DNA of 64,000 nt, taken from assembly GCF_032399705.1 (NCBI RefSeq), contig NZ_CP135922.1, forward strand, positions 4,712,001-4,776,000. Direction: 5' to 3'. This document shows positions 7,677 through 17,978 of the stretch, in pieces. A program made the translations under genes and the position numbers. Position 1 is the first letter of the stretch, and each line of letters opens with the position of its first letter. The notes below the pieces were generated by a model. The model ran no database searches and was not told the origin of the DNA. It saw only the letters and a list, made by a program, of their open reading frames with translations. This DNA comes from Paenibacillus sp. BIC5C1 (GTDB lineage: Bacteria; Bacillota; Bacilli; Paenibacillales; Paenibacillaceae).

Positions 7677-9395
7677 TCACCCTTTTTTGGCTTCCGCCAA
7701 ATTCAGCATTTCCTGTGCATGATGCAGCGTTTTTTCTGTAATTTCCACACCGCCGAGCATACGTGCCAATTCCTTCACTCTGCCTTCGTCTGACAGCGAT
7801 TCCACTTGTGTCATCGTACGCCCATCGTACACATGCTTTTCGATGAGATACTGATGATCCGCCATACAAGCGACCTGTGGCAAGTGAGTAATAGAGAAAA
7901 CTTGGCAAGTAGAAGACAGACGATATAATTTTTCCGCAATGGATTGTGCCGCTCTTCCGCTCACACCTGTATCCACCTCGTCAAAGATCAACACCGGAAT
8001 TCGGTCATGACGTGCGAAAATACTCTTCATCGCGAGCATCATTCGGGACAACTCACCACCGGAAGCAATCTTACCGAGTGGACGCAAAGGCTCACCAGGA
8101 TTCGGAGAAATCAGGAATTCAGCATTATCTGCACCCTGACGCGTAAGGCGAATACGACGTCCATTCCATTCAATCCCTTTTGCATCTTCAAAAGGAGTAA
8201 TCTGAACTCGTAACGTCGTTCTCTCCATCTGCAGATCCTTAAGCTCACTCTCCACCTGCGCTGCAAGTTCCTCGGCACATTGTTTACGAACACGGCTAAG
8301 TTCCTCCGCAGACTCCATGACTAATTTGAGCAATTTGTCACGTTCATTACGCAGCTTCTCCAGACGTTCATCCTTGTTCTCCAGCTGGTCGGTTTCATGG
8401 CTAATTTGTTCATAATAATTCAAAATAAGTTCCACACTGTCGCCGTATTTCCGTCTGAGGCCAGAAATCAGATTCAGTCGCTGTTCCACTTCTTCCAATC
8501 TACCCGGGTTAAATTCGATCTTCTCCCGATAATCCCGCAACTGAAACGTAGCGTCTTCCAGTTGATAAAATGCAGACTGGAGCTGTTCAACTATAGGCTG
8601 TAGCCCTTTACTGTCATATCCCGATATATCTTCAATTCGTGACAATGCGATACTTACAGCTTCTAACCCACGTTGACCGCTAAGCAGATCATATGCACCA
8701 GCAACACTGTCCATCATTTTCTCACTATGGGATAGTTTGACCCGTTCTTCTCCGAGTAATTCATCCTCTCCCTGCGTTAAAGCAGCAGCTGCAATCTCTT
8801 CAAGCTGAAAGCGATACATGTCCAGCAATTGATACGCACGTTGACTTGACTCCTGAAGTGCACGAAGTTCTTTTTCCGCAGTAATAAATTTACTGTAGCG
8901 TTCCTGATATTCCGTTTTGACTGGACCGATGATTGCTGCCCCGTATGTATCCAGAAGCCCGAGATGACTTTCTGCGCGCAACAAACTTTGATGTTCATGC
9001 TGACCGTGAATATTAATTAATTTTTCTCCGACTTCACGGAGCATCGTCAAATTGACCAATTGGCCATTGATACGAGATGTACTTTTCCCTTGAGTATTCA
9101 GTTCACGGCGAATCACCAGATGCTCCTCCGGCTCACAATGGATGCCAAGCTTCTCCAGCGTTTCCCATACCGGATGGCTTGGCTCCATTTCAAACAGAGC
9201 CTCCATCTCGGCTTTCTCACATCCATAGCGGATCAGATCGGCTGAGCTTCGTCCACCAGCAATCAGACCCAAGGCATCAATAATGATCGATTTACCCGCT
9301 CCCGTTTCACCAGACAAGACATGAAATCCCGGGTGGAAAACAACATCAACTTCTTCTACAACAGCCAGATTACGAATCGATAATGTAACTAACAT
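7677..9395 (-). CDS. recN: DNA repair ATPase RecN
   Basis: SMC-like ATPase that gathers at double-strand breaks in the nucleoid. N-terminal Walker A SGETGAGKSIIIDAL, long central coiled coils (roughly residues 150-370), ABC signature region LASGGELSRMMLA and Walker B LIFDEVDTGVSG near the C-terminus. The start at 9395 (MLVTLSIRNLAVVEEVDV) has GGAGG 11 nt upstream and gives 572 residues, the family length; the more upstream ATG at 9422 has no site. It lies 57 nt after argR in the same direction, the Bacillus order. Confidence 0.96.
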   Translation of the reverse strand: MLVTLSIRNLAVVEEVDVVFHPGFHVLSGETGAGKSIIIDALGLIAGGRSSADLIRYGCEKAEMEALFEMEPSHPVWETLEKLGIHCEPEEHLVIRRELNTQGKSTSRINGQLVNLTMLREVGEKLINIHGQHEHQSLLRAESHLGLLDTYGAAIIGPVKTEYQERYSKFITAEKELRALQESSQRAYQLLDMYRFQLEEIAAAALTQGEDELLGEERVKLSHSEKMMDSVAGAYDLLSGQRGLEAVSIALSRIEDISGYDSKGLQPIVEQLQSAFYQLEDATFQLRDYREKIEFNPGRLEEVEQRLNLISGLRRKYGDSVELILNYYEQISHETDQLENKDERLEKLRNERDKLLKLVMESAEELSRVRKQCAEELAAQVESELKDLQMERTTLRVQITPFEDAKGIEWNGRRIRLTRQGADNAEFLISPNPGEPLRPLGKIASGGELSRMMLAMKSIFARHDRIPVLIFDEVDTGVSGRAAQSIAEKLYRLSSTCQVFSITHLPQVACMADHQYLIEKHVYDGRTMTQVESLSDEGRVKELARMLGGVEITEKTLHHAQEMLNLAEAKKG

Positions 9396-9452
9396 CTGCA
9401 AAAACACCTCCGGATGACTCACTCAGAAATTATGTTTTTGAACCATTATATT

Positions 9453-9902
9453 CTAAGAAATATAACCCATAATCCGCTCGATTACGGTCACGCTGTTACT
9501 TTCCGTCCGGCAGATGATGAGTATGGTATCATCTCCACAGATGGTGCCCATCACTTCCGTCCACTCAATATTATCGAGCAAAGCTGCAATGGAGTTAGCT
9601 GTACCAGGCAAACACTTCATCACGACCAGATTGTTTGTATGATCGATGTGTAAGAAGTTGTCCACGAGGGCACGTTTCAGTTTCTGAATCGGATTGTATC
9701 GTTGGTCTGTAGGCAGTGAATATTTATATCGTCCATCGTCCATGGGGATCTTAATTAAAAGAAGCTCCTTAATATCCCGTGATACCGTAGCTTGAGTCAC
9801 CTGAAATCCGGATTTACGCAAAGCTTCAACCAGATCATCCTGGGTTTCAATTTCGTTTTGACTAATGATTTCACGTATCTTAATGTGTCGTTGTCCTTTC
9901 AT
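9453..9902 (-). CDS. argR: Arginine repressor ArgR/AhrC
   Basis: 149 residues. N-terminal winged helix ([44 protein letters not shown]) and C-terminal hexamerisation/arginine-binding domain ([14 protein letters not shown] with the GxDDT motif). It represses arginine biosynthesis and activates catabolism when arginine is bound. GGAGG lies 5 nt before the ATG. It is placed between tlyA (via a small unknown gene) and recN, as ahrC is in B. subtilis. Confidence 0.96.
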   Translation of the reverse strand: MKGQRHIKIREIISQNEIETQDDLVEALRKSGFQVTQATVSRDIKELLLIKIPMDDGRYKYSLPTDQRYNPIQKLKRALVDNFLHIDHTNNLVVMKCLPGTANSIAALLDNIEWTEVMGTICGDDTILIICRTESNSVTVIERIMGYIS

Positions 9903-10013
9903 ACATGCCTCCAGTTAAAAGTTCAATGTATTGCATAAAACGGCTAATTTCCCTTTGCCATTCTGCAATTCGTCATTCGTTATATAAACAACTTTCAGGT
10001 TTCATAAATACCC

Positions 10014-10502
10014 TTAGTCCAGATCATCTCCATCGTACACGTCTTCCTGATAATCCATAAGCCTTATAACCTTGATATCCGATTCCTCCATGTCCACATA
10101 CAGCAACCCTTCACAGCCGGGATATAACAATAAATAGTACAGGAAGCGATCGCGCAGGGATGGCCCAGTTAGTTCAAGAGGTTGTCTGCGACGGGACGTC
10201 TTCACAAGATATCTCTCATCATCCCGCTCTGCTACATAATCAATGAAGAGCCTGCTGTAATAAACGGATTCATCCGCTTCAAAGGCTAAAGGAATTTTCA
10301 TTTTACCCCCGATGACTTCATATCCTTCCGCTTCAAGCAGATCCACTGCCGGTGAATCCTGAATTTCCAAATTCAGTTGCATACCCGACAAGCTTACTGG
10401 AATCGGACGATTAACCCAATTCCGAAAGCCTAAGAACAGCCATAAAATCAAGCAGACAGCAAGTACACCAATAACAATTGTGTCATATTGCCCATCCATC
10501 AT
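10014..10502 (-). CDS. Membrane-anchored protein of unknown function
   Basis: 162 residues. One N-terminal membrane helix (residues 9-25, VIGVLAVCLILWLFLGF), then a cytoplasmic or external domain. The pattern is FIDYVAERDDERYLVKTSRR...RDRFLYYLLLYPGCEGLLYVDMEE, ending in an acidic tail (DVYDGDDLD). The D...E-x-YLVK spacing is loosely like a PD-(D/E)XK nuclease-fold core, but the usual second acidic residue is not clear. I do not recognise the family. It lies between argR and tlyA, 81 nt after tlyA, in an otherwise conserved block, so it is likely expressed with them. Confidence 0.6.
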   Translation of the reverse strand: MMDGQYDTIVIGVLAVCLILWLFLGFRNWVNRPIPVSLSGMQLNLEIQDSPAVDLLEAEGYEVIGGKMKIPLAFEADESVYYSRLFIDYVAERDDERYLVKTSRRRQPLELTGPSLRDRFLYYLLLYPGCEGLLYVDMEESDIKVIRLMDYQEDVYDGDDLD

Positions 10503-10583
10503 CGCTCACCTCGAAGACATATTCGAGATTCGACAACCGATTTCCTTTTAGAATGTCACCTTTCCAGCGAAAAGAAACTCATC

Positions 10584-11429
10584 CTATGATGAGTTTCCTG
10601 TAAAAGTATGGGCAGCTTCCATTGCAACTTGATCTGCAAGTGCATCAAGTGAAGCCTGAACGTTCTCTTGTTGTGTTGCCTCTGGTTCTTCCAGACGCCA
10701 GTGAGCGAGAAATTCAATATTTCCTTCTCCGCCTGTAATCGGCGAGAATGTTAAACCTTTTAGCTTTAACCCAAGCTCATTGGCGAAACGAAGCATCGTC
10801 TGCAAAACGTCCTTGTGAACCTTAGTATCACGAACGACGCCAGACTTGCCGACTTTCTCACGGCCTGCTTCGAACTGAGGTTTAATTAACGCCACAATAT
10901 CTGCTGGTTGCTTTAGAAGTGCCAGCAACGGGGGCAAAATAATTCTCAGCGAAATAAAGGATACATCAATACTGGCAAAATTCGGCACAGGTCCTTGTAG
11001 ATCTTCGGGGGTCACATAACGGAAATTGGTTCTTTCCATGACAGTGACCCGTTCATCATTACGGAGTGACCAATCCAGCTGGTTATAACCTACATCAATG
11101 GCATATACATGAGATGCACCATGTTGCAGGGCACAATCGGTAAATCCACCAGTGGATGAGCCAATATCGAGCATCACAAGTCCATTCATATCGAGATCGA
11201 AGTGACGGATCGCTTTTTCAAGCTTTAATCCGCCTCTACCGACATAGGGATGTACTGAACCTTTTACTTTAAGTTCGGCTTCCCGTGGAATCTTCATGCC
11301 CGCTTTTTCAATCCGCTCATTGTTGGCATATACCAGTCCAGCCATGATTGCAGCTTTTGCCTTCTCACGACTTTCGTAATATCCTTGCTCAACCAGCAGA
11401 ACATCAATTCGTTCTTTCGGGAGTGACAT
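10584..11429 (-). CDS. yqxC: TlyA-family RNA methyltransferase (YqxC)
   Basis: 281 residues. S4 RNA-binding domain (residues 5-65: RIDVLLVEQGYYESREKAKAAIMAGLVYAN) followed by an FtsJ-like methyltransferase domain with SAM motif VMLDIGSSTGGFTDCAL and catalytic-type lysines. TlyA proteins 2'-O-methylate ribosomal RNA cytidines; the actual target here is not known. Start ATG with AGGAGA upstream. It follows dxs by 68 nt, as in B. subtilis. Confidence 0.93.
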   Translation of the reverse strand: MSLPKERIDVLLVEQGYYESREKAKAAIMAGLVYANNERIEKAGMKIPREAELKVKGSVHPYVGRGGLKLEKAIRHFDLDMNGLVMLDIGSSTGGFTDCALQHGASHVYAIDVGYNQLDWSLRNDERVTVMERTNFRYVTPEDLQGPVPNFASIDVSFISLRIILPPLLALLKQPADIVALIKPQFEAGREKVGKSGVVRDTKVHKDVLQTMLRFANELGLKLKGLTFSPITGGEGNIEFLAHWRLEEPEATQQENVQASLDALADQVAMEAAHTFTGNSS

Positions 11430-11497
11430 GTCTTTCTCCTATCATGTAGTAATCCTGATTAATCAATAATGTGTTCCAGTTTCTCTGATTGTTCCAG

Positions 11498-13405
11498 TTA
11501 TGAAGGGAACCGAGTTCTGGACATACCATACGAAGATTGGGCTGCCATGCTACGCAGCTCTGAGCTCACATTCTCAACTGTAAGTCCCACTTCAGCTCTT
11601 TGATCCTCAATACTGCCATGTTCAATGAATCGATCTGGAATGCCCATCAGTTGTACATGCACATCATGCAGCCCTTGTTCTGCGTAAAACTCCAGAACTG
11701 CACTGCCCATACTGCCTGCCTGTGATGCTTCTTCAAGCACAATTAACTTCGTGCCTCGAACTGCCAGATCACGCAGCATCTGCTCATCAAGAGGCTTAAG
11801 GAAGCGGGCGTTAATTACGCCAGCCGTAATGCCTTCTCTTTTAACCGTCTCTGCAGCTTCTTCAGCAAGCTGTACCATAGATCCCGAAGCGATGATAGCA
11901 TAACCTTCAGACGGACGTAGCTGTTCCCATGTACCGATTGGAATCGGAATGAGTTCATCATCAAGAGGCACACCTACAACATTGTTTCGTGGATAACGAT
12001 AAGCAATTGGACCTTCATTATATTCAAGCGCCGTCTTCATCATATGGCGCAGTTCATTCTCATCCTTAGGCATCATCAGAACGATATTCGGAATATGACG
12101 CATAAACGCCACATCGTACACACCTTGATGCGTTTCACCATCTGGACCGACAAATCCAGCACGGTCAATGGCGAACATGACATTGGCGTTATGACGACAA
12201 ATATCATGTACAATCTGATCATACGCACGTTGCATAAACGTCGAATAGACGGCAAATACAGGTTTTAACCCTTCCATAGCCAGTGCTGCACACATGGTGG
12301 CCGCATGCTGTTCGGCAATACCCACGTCAATCATGCGATCAGGGAATTCCTTACTGAAAGGAATGAGACCTGAACCTGTTGGCATGGCTGGAGTTACCGC
12401 TACAATTCGTTTATCCTGCTTGGCAAGATCAATCAACGTTTTACCAAACACTTCCGTATACATCGGTTTGCCTACAGCTTTAAGCACTTGACCTGATTCG
12501 ATCTTGTACGGAGAAATTCCGTGCCATTTGTGTGAATCGGCCTCAGCTGGCTGATAGCCTTTTCCTTTGGTTGTCAAGACATGAACCATTACAGGTCCAT
12601 CCACGTTATCCGCCTGTTTGAACGTTTCAATCAATTTCGGAATGTCGTGTCCATCAATGGGTCCCAAATAAGTGAAGCCCAACTCTTCGAACAGAACTCC
12701 TGGAACCATCATGTATTTGACACTATCTTTAATCCAGCTCGCCGATTTGGCCAAACGATCCCCTATGGCAGGAATTTTCTTGAGCATTCCTTCCACGTCA
12801 TCCTTGGCTTTTAAATAATGGCGATCCGAACGAATTTTGCTCAAATATTTATGCATAGCCCCGACATTCGGAGCAATGGACATTTCATTATCATTCAGGA
12901 TAACCATCAGCTTTTTCTGCTCATGACCAATGTGATTGAGAGCTTCAAAGGCCATACCACCTGTAAGCGCTCCATCCCCAATCATCGCGATAACCTGATT
13001 GTCTTCCCCTTTGAGATCACGAGCAAGCGCCATACCCATCGCAGCAGATAATGATGTACTGCTGTGACCCGCTTCCCATACATCATGTTCACTCTCGTTA
13101 CGTTTAACAAATCCACATAAGCCATTATGCTGACGCAGTGTATCAAAACGATCCATCCGCCCTGTTAGAACCTTGTGTACGTAAGCCTGATGCCCTACAT
13201 CAAAGATCATTTTGTCCACTGGGCTGTTGTAGCAGTAATGCAGGGCTACCGTGAGCTCAACCACTCCTAAGTTGGGTGCGAGATGGCCCCCTGTAACGGA
13301 CAGCTTCTCAATCAGAAACTGCCGGATCTCAGCCGACAAAAGAACGAGATCATCCTGAGACATCGACTTTAGATCACTGGGTTGTTTAATTTGTGGAAGC
13401 AGCAC
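11498..13405 (-). CDS. dxs: 1-deoxy-D-xylulose-5-phosphate synthase
   Basis: Condenses pyruvate and glyceraldehyde-3-phosphate, the first step of the MEP isoprenoid pathway, using thiamine diphosphate. 635 residues. Motifs: [15 protein letters not shown], the TPP site [20 protein letters not shown]...NDNEMSI, and [17 protein letters not shown] in the second transketolase domain. Start GTG with GGGGAG 6 nt upstream. It lies downstream of ispA, so the two isoprenoid genes run together. Confidence 0.97.
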   Translation of the reverse strand: MLLPQIKQPSDLKSMSQDDLVLLSAEIRQFLIEKLSVTGGHLAPNLGVVELTVALHYCYNSPVDKMIFDVGHQAYVHKVLTGRMDRFDTLRQHNGLCGFVKRNESEHDVWEAGHSSTSLSAAMGMALARDLKGEDNQVIAMIGDGALTGGMAFEALNHIGHEQKKLMVILNDNEMSIAPNVGAMHKYLSKIRSDRHYLKAKDDVEGMLKKIPAIGDRLAKSASWIKDSVKYMMVPGVLFEELGFTYLGPIDGHDIPKLIETFKQADNVDGPVMVHVLTTKGKGYQPAEADSHKWHGISPYKIESGQVLKAVGKPMYTEVFGKTLIDLAKQDKRIVAVTPAMPTGSGLIPFSKEFPDRMIDVGIAEQHAATMCAALAMEGLKPVFAVYSTFMQRAYDQIVHDICRHNANVMFAIDRAGFVGPDGETHQGVYDVAFMRHIPNIVLMMPKDENELRHMMKTALEYNEGPIAYRYPRNNVVGVPLDDELIPIPIGTWEQLRPSEGYAIIASGSMVQLAEEAAETVKREGITAGVINARFLKPLDEQMLRDLAVRGTKLIVLEEASQAGSMGSAVLEFYAEQGLHDVHVQLMGIPDRFIEHGSIEDQRAEVGLTVENVSSELRSMAAQSSYGMSRTRFPS

Positions 13406-13686
13406 GAGAATCTCCCCGCTTTCCTAGATTGTTTGATTTGGTGTAAACCATATATACACAGTTTATTAAATGACATTAAAACATTATAACATAAAAGAAC
13501 AAGAATCATAATTTACGGCACTATACTCCAGATAACGAGCATTTTCGCCAGCAAGGTTCGTATGATCTTCCTCAATATGTATTTCTATCTCCAGTTGGAA
13601 CTGTCTCTCTTCATGAAGCCCAGAAAAAGAACATTAAATTGATTACACGATTCTGGGTGATTTGAAACAGGGACGCTCAACCAAAA

Positions 13687-14589
13687 CTAATGATCTCGAC
13701 TCATTAAATAATCTGCAATCTCCATCAGTCTGGAAGGGTCAGGTAACTCCGCTCTGCCGAGCGCATCTTTCGCAGATTGCGTCAGGGACTTCACTTCTTG
13801 AAGAGAGGCATCCATACCAATAAAATATGGGTATGTGACCTTTTGCTGATTCACATCACTTTGCGTCTTCTTGCCCATTTTCTGCTCGTCACCCGTCAAA
13901 TCCAGAATATCATCCTGAATCTGGAAAGCCAGCCCCAGGTCTCTACCAAATACGCGTAGCGCCTCCAACTGTCCTTCTGTAGCACCACCAATTCGAGCGC
14001 CGGCAATGAGGGAAAACACAATCAAATCTCCGGTCTTGTGCAAATGAATGTATTGCAATTGAGCAAGATCTGTCATGCCCTGCTCGCCTTCCATATCAGC
14101 TACTTGTCCGCCAACCATACCTCTTGCTCCAGCCAGTTCGGACAACTCCTCCACAATGGACAACAATGCATCTGCAGACACACCGCTGCGACGACCTGAC
14201 TGAACAATACTATAAAAAGCATGCGTTAACAGTGCATCGCCAGCCAATATTGCTGTCGCTTCGCCAAATACTTTGTGGTTCGTTAATTTTCCCCTGCGAT
14301 AGTCGTCATTATCCATGGCGGGCAGGTCATCGTGGATCAACGAATACGTATGAACCATCTCCACGGCGCAGGCTACCGGCAATGCAGCTGTACGCTGTGC
14401 ACCGAAGGCTTCCGCCGCAGCAACGACCAGAAGTGGACGAAGGCGTTTGCCCCCGGCCATAAGTGAATACTGCATAGCGTCAACCAGTGACTGAGGTACA
14501 TCCCAATGAACAGGAAGAGTCTGCTTCAACTCTCCCGTCACTTCAGCTGTGACTTCCTCAAGATACGTTTCAAACGAAGGACGATTACT
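13687..14589 (-). CDS. ispA: Farnesyl/geranyl diphosphate synthase (IspA)
   Basis: Short-chain trans-prenyl synthase. First Asp-rich motif LIHDDLPAMDNDD and second QIQDDILD, both needed for Mg/diphosphate binding. The start ATG at 14589 overlaps the xseB stop codon (AATGAGTAA), so it is translationally coupled and gives 300 residues. A more upstream ATG at 14649 would overlap xseB by about 65 nt and is unlikely. It is followed by a 281-nt gap before dxs. Confidence 0.95.
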   Translation of the reverse strand, partial: SNRPSFETYLEEVTAEVTGELKQTLPVHWDVPQSLVDAMQYSLMAGGKRLRPLLVVAAAEAFGAQRTAALPVACAVEMVHTYSLIHDDLPAMDNDDYRRGKLTNHKVFGEATAILAGDALLTHAFYSIVQSGRRSGVSADALLSIVEELSELAGARGMVGGQVADMEGEQGMTDLAQLQYIHLHKTGDLIVFSLIAGARIGGATEGQLEALRVFGRDLGLAFQIQDDILDLTGDEQKMGKKTQSDVNQQKVTYPYFIGMDASLQEVKSLTQSAKDALGRAELPDPSRLMEIADYLMSRDH

Positions 14590-14842
14590 CATTGACTTCA
14601 CCGCTTTCGTCGACGGCAGCGCCGAACGGTTTTTTGCGAAGTTCCCCATCCTCTTCTACGATCATCTCGATCTTACGTTCCACTTGTTCCAGCTTCAAAC
14701 CACAAAGTTGGGAAAGTTTCATTCCGCGCTGAAACAAATCGATGGCTTGTTCCAGTGGAACATCACCATGCTCAAGCTGACCTACGATGTCCTCCAATGC
14801 CGCCATTGCCTCTTCAAAATTCAATTCCGGTTCATTCGCCAT
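14585..14842 (-). CDS. xseB: Exodeoxyribonuclease VII small subunit
   Basis: 85 residues, the usual size. Coiled, acidic XseB signature: NFEEAMAALEDIVGQLEHGDVPLEQAIDLFQRGMKLSQLC. It partners XseA to degrade single-stranded DNA. It overlaps the xseA end by 11 nt and the ispA start by 5 nt, a tightly coupled trio. AAGGAGG lies upstream inside xseA. Confidence 0.95.
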   Translation of the reverse strand: MANEPELNFEEAMAALEDIVGQLEHGDVPLEQAIDLFQRGMKLSQLCGLKLEQVERKIEMIVEEDGELRKKPFGAAVDESGEVNE

Positions 14843-16196
14843 GGGTATTGTCGTCCTCCTTCATTCCCCAAACCTGACAGTCCAACTGTCCGTCTGTTAA
14901 TTTAATCTTTATCGAATCTCCAGGCTGTACATCCTTCATCGATTTAATCAATCTCTGCTCCTGCTCGTCATATACAAGGCTGTATCCGCGTGACATGACT
15001 TTGAGCGGGCTAAGCGCATCCAAATGACGTACAGATGATTTCCACTGCTGCTGCTTCGCTCTCGTGATGGATCGGATTGCAACCTCCAGTTGACGCCGGG
15101 CTGATGCATTTTCACGTCTTGCTGCATTCACCTGTTCACGTGGATTGAATCGCTGCAGCGCTGCACGCAAACGCTCCTGTTTCTCAGTTGTCCATTTCAT
15201 ACGTGTATCTACAGTTCGTAGAAGACGCTGCTGCAGCATATCCAGTCGCTCCGTATGCTGCATTAAGGTACGCCTAGGATGCACAAGCACAGGTGAGCGT
15301 TGCAATCTGGCTAGTCGCTCCCGATTATGAACAGCACGCTGGCGTAAACTGTGCTGCAGCTGGCGCTGGCGCTGAGCGATCTGATCAAGCAGTTCAGCTC
15401 GATTGGGTACTGCCAGTTCGGCAGCAGCCGTAGGCGTTGCCGCACGCAGATCAGCAGCAAAATCGGCAATTGTAAAATCCGTTTCATGCCCAACCGCTGA
15501 AATCACAGGAATAGCCGAACCCACAATTGCTCTAGCCACGATCTCCTCATTGAAAGCCCATAACTCCTCCAGTGATCCACCGCCTCGTCCAACAATCAAC
15601 ACATCGGCTTCGCCCATTCGGTTCAAGTTGTTGATGGCCTTCACAATGGAAGGAGCCGCACCTTTACCTTGAACGAGTACAGGATATAGAATCACTTGGG
15701 CAGAAGGATATCTGCGTTGCAATGTAATCATGATATCCCTTACCGCTGCACCTGTAGGTGAGGTGACCACACCAATCGTCTGTGGAAAACGGGGAATCTG
15801 CCTTTTCCGCGATGTAGAGAACAGCCCCTCGTCCTCCAGCTTTTTTTTCAGCTGCTCATAGGCCAAATACAAACTTCCAATACCGTCCGGTTGCATCTGT
15901 GTAGCGTAGAACTGATATTGTCCATCCCGCTCATACACCGAGACATTACCACGAGCTATAACCCTTGCACCCTCCTTCGGTACAAAGGGCAATCGTTGAT
16001 TATGGGAAGCAAACATAATGGACTTAATTCGGCTGTCCTTGTCCTTCAATGTAAAATACATATGACCGCTGGAGTGATGTGTAAAATTGGAGATCTCTCC
16101 GCGCAGCCATACATCCGACAGTACCTGATCCGATTCCAGTTTCATCCGGATGTATCGGTTCAGGTCTTTGATGGAGTAAATTTTTTGATCTGCCAC
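14832..16196 (-). CDS. xseA: Exodeoxyribonuclease VII large subunit
   Basis: 454 residues. N-terminal OB fold (YSIKDLNRYIRMKLESDQVLSDVWLRGEISNF), a catalytic domain with TSPTGAAVRDIMITLQRRYP, VGRGGGSLEELWAFN and SAVGHETDFTIADFAADLRAATPTAAAE, then a long basic coiled coil (residues ~280-400). It starts 10 nt after the folD stop; no strong ribosome-binding site is visible, so coupling to folD is likely. Confidence 0.96.
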   Translation of the reverse strand: MADQKIYSIKDLNRYIRMKLESDQVLSDVWLRGEISNFTHHSSGHMYFTLKDKDSRIKSIMFASHNQRLPFVPKEGARVIARGNVSVYERDGQYQFYATQMQPDGIGSLYLAYEQLKKKLEDEGLFSTSRKRQIPRFPQTIGVVTSPTGAAVRDIMITLQRRYPSAQVILYPVLVQGKGAAPSIVKAINNLNRMGEADVLIVGRGGGSLEELWAFNEEIVARAIVGSAIPVISAVGHETDFTIADFAADLRAATPTAAAELAVPNRAELLDQIAQRQRQLQHSLRQRAVHNRERLARLQRSPVLVHPRRTLMQHTERLDMLQQRLLRTVDTRMKWTTEKQERLRAALQRFNPREQVNAARRENASARRQLEVAIRSITRAKQQQWKSSVRHLDALSPLKVMSRGYSLVYDEQEQRLIKSMKDVQPGDSIKIKLTDGQLDCQVWGMKEDDNTHGE

Positions 16197-16206
16197 AGAC
16201 AGTTAC

Positions 16207-17064
16207 CTAGGCCAATCCGTGAGCGCGTTTGGCCGCGATCAGTGTATTTTGCATTAACATAGTAATTGTCATTGGGCCAACGCCCCCAGGAACCGGAGTA
16301 ATTGGGCCAGATACCGTCTTCACACTCTCGAAATCTACATCTCCTGCCAGTTTGCCGTTATCCAGACGATTCATCCCCACATCGATTACAACGGCACCCG
16401 GTTTGACGAAATCGGCATCCACAAAGTTTGCACGTCCGATAGCAACCACAAGAATGTCTGCCTGACGCGTAATCTCTTTCATGTTCGCTGTACGGGAATG
16501 ACACATCGTTACCGTTGCGTTCTCACGTTGCAGCAGCAAGGATACTGGTTTACCAACAATGTTGCTGCGTCCGATAACTACGGCATGTTTGCCTGACATC
16601 TCGAGACCCGTACGCTTGATTAGCTCAATAACGCCCGCAGGGGTACATGGCAACAGACTATCGTCACCAATGACGAGGTTCCCCACATTAACTGGATGGA
16701 ATCCATCCACATCCTTGTCCACGGCGATTGCATCGATAACTGCTTTCTCTTCGATATGCTTTGGTAATGGGAGCTGAACCAAGATGCCGTTAATGGATTC
16801 TTGTTTGTTCAACTTGTCCACCAGCGCGAGCAGATCCTCTTGGGAGGTGTTTGCATCTAGACGATGAACTTCGGAATAGAAACCGAGGTCATGACATGCT
16901 TTTTCTTTATTACGCACATATACCTGGGATGCGGGATCTTCCCCGACGAGCACAACAGCCAGACCAGGCACTACCCCCTGTTCGCTAAGCTGTTTCACTT
17001 CTGTTGTCATGCTTGCGCGCATTTCTTGGGATACTTCTTTTCCGTTAATAATAGATGCTGTCAC
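16207..17064 (-). CDS. folD: Bifunctional methylene-THF dehydrogenase / methenyl-THF cyclohydrolase
   Basis: One-carbon folate metabolism: makes 10-formyl-THF, with NADPH. 285 residues. Catalytic lysine region [24 protein letters not shown], substrate/cofactor motif [17 protein letters not shown] and C-terminal [18 protein letters not shown]. Start GTG with GGGAGAG upstream. A MITE-like repeat (17104-17309) separates it from nusB. Confidence 0.97.
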   Translation of the reverse strand: MTASIINGKEVSQEMRASMTTEVKQLSEQGVVPGLAVVLVGEDPASQVYVRNKEKACHDLGFYSEVHRLDANTSQEDLLALVDKLNKQESINGILVQLPLPKHIEEKAVIDAIAVDKDVDGFHPVNVGNLVIGDDSLLPCTPAGVIELIKRTGLEMSGKHAVVIGRSNIVGKPVSLLLQRENATVTMCHSRTANMKEITRQADILVVAIGRANFVDADFVKPGAVVIDVGMNRLDNGKLAGDVDFESVKTVSGPITPVPGGVGPMTITMLMQNTLIAAKRAHGLA

Positions 17065-17103
17065 TGTACTCTCTCTCCCTTATGTGAACATATTTTTAGA
17101 GGT

Positions 17104-17309
17104 TGTTCAAAAAGTCCGCTTTTGATTAAGAAGGGTGCGTATCGGCATCATCAGCATCGAATATGAAATTCAGCCGAAATAAGCGGACGCTTGCGAAGTG
17201 TTGTTCCTTCGGAAACATGTAGTTGCTCACGTAGTTTCCCCTACGCTCCGCTACTCCATTTCTAGCTTCATCCCATCTTCTCGGTACTGAAAATCGGTCT
17301 TTTTGAACA
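17104..17309. repeat. MITE-like repeat, copy 1 (family A)
   Basis: About 206 bp, with imperfect inverted ends TGTTCAAAAAGTCC (17104-17117) and GGTCTTTTTGAACA (17296-17309). It shares long identical blocks with 45498-45664: a 37-base core starting GGCATCATCAGCATCG, and a second block starting CACGTAGTTTCCC that holds a small CGTAG/CTACG hairpin. This copy has about 35 extra bases in the middle. It carries no coding frame, and lies between folD and nusB inside an otherwise tight operon. Confidence 0.75.
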
Positions 17310-17330
17310 CGCACTATAATTAATTGTAAC

Positions 17331-17783
17331 TTAAGACAGTTTTGCTTTGATAGTGCTGACTTCCTGAATCATGCGCCCAAGTACGCCGTTAACGAACTTG
17401 CCGGATTCATCTGTACCAAAATACTTGGACAATTCAATCGCTTCATTGACAGATACTTTTGCCGGAATATCCTCACGGAACACCATTTCATACGTTGAAA
17501 GTCTTAGGATCTGGCGGTCGACACGCGACAAACGGCTAATCTGCCAGCCTTTCAAATAATCCACCAGTAATCCATCAATCGCTTCTTTATTGTTCCATGC
17601 GCCCTGTACCATTTCGGTCACGTAGGTACGCATTACATCTGCATCATGAATGACCACTTCGGTTTCATTGTCTTCAGCGGCTTCATTGATCAGCATATTC
17701 ACGGCTTCAGCTGCGCCCACTTCATTCATTTCCATCTGATACAGACTTTGTACTGCAATTTCCCTTGCCAAACGTCTTTTCAT
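17331..17783 (-). CDS. nusB: Transcription antitermination factor NusB
   Basis: 150 residues, all-helical NusB fold: MKRRLAREIAVQSLYQMEMNEVGAAEAV, then QISRLSRVDRQILRLSTYEM and KVSVNEAIELSKYFGTDESGKFVNGVLGRM. It binds boxA RNA with NusE in rRNA antitermination. Its position next to folD and the Asp23 cluster matches B. subtilis. Confidence 0.96.
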   Translation of the reverse strand: MKRRLAREIAVQSLYQMEMNEVGAAEAVNMLINEAAEDNETEVVIHDADVMRTYVTEMVQGAWNNKEAIDGLLVDYLKGWQISRLSRVDRQILRLSTYEMVFREDIPAKVSVNEAIELSKYFGTDESGKFVNGVLGRMIQEVSTIKAKLS

Positions 17784-17888
17784 GTCCTGCCTCCTGCAGC
17801 GCTCCCTTTAGAGCGTCATCATGCTTATTTTAAAATATAAAATCTTTGATGGAATCAGAGATCTTATTATATTGTTATCCCTTTTCAC

Positions 17889-17972
17889 AAAAAAACCTGC
17901 AATCGTTTCCTCCAAAAAACGGGCAACCTAAACTACAGCTCTATTTTCGGAAGAAACATATTGCAGGGTTCA
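17889..17972 (-). terminator. Long hairpin terminator after the Asp23-AmaP-DUF2273 cluster
   Basis: Arms AACCTGCAAT and ATTGCAGGGTT, extended inward by GTTTCCTCC / GGAAGAAAC, with a long loop. The minus strand ends in TTTTTTT. It separates the envelope-stress cluster from nusB. Confidence 0.7.
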
Positions 17973-17978
17973 GGTGGC

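Noticed and set aside
7450..7908. Minus-strand open frame overlapping recN and spoIVB
   Set aside because: Different frame from both genes, and overlaps the conserved ends of each; no family signature.
13406..13686. Possible gene or RNA between ispA and dxs
   Set aside because: No open frame with a start signal and no convincing stem set; probably only the dxs promoter (an A/T-rich TATAAT-like hexamer lies near 13483-13488 on the minus strand).
17104..17309. Possible insertion sequence
   Set aside because: Inverted ends are present, but there is no transposase frame in either copy; kept as a MITE-like repeat instead.
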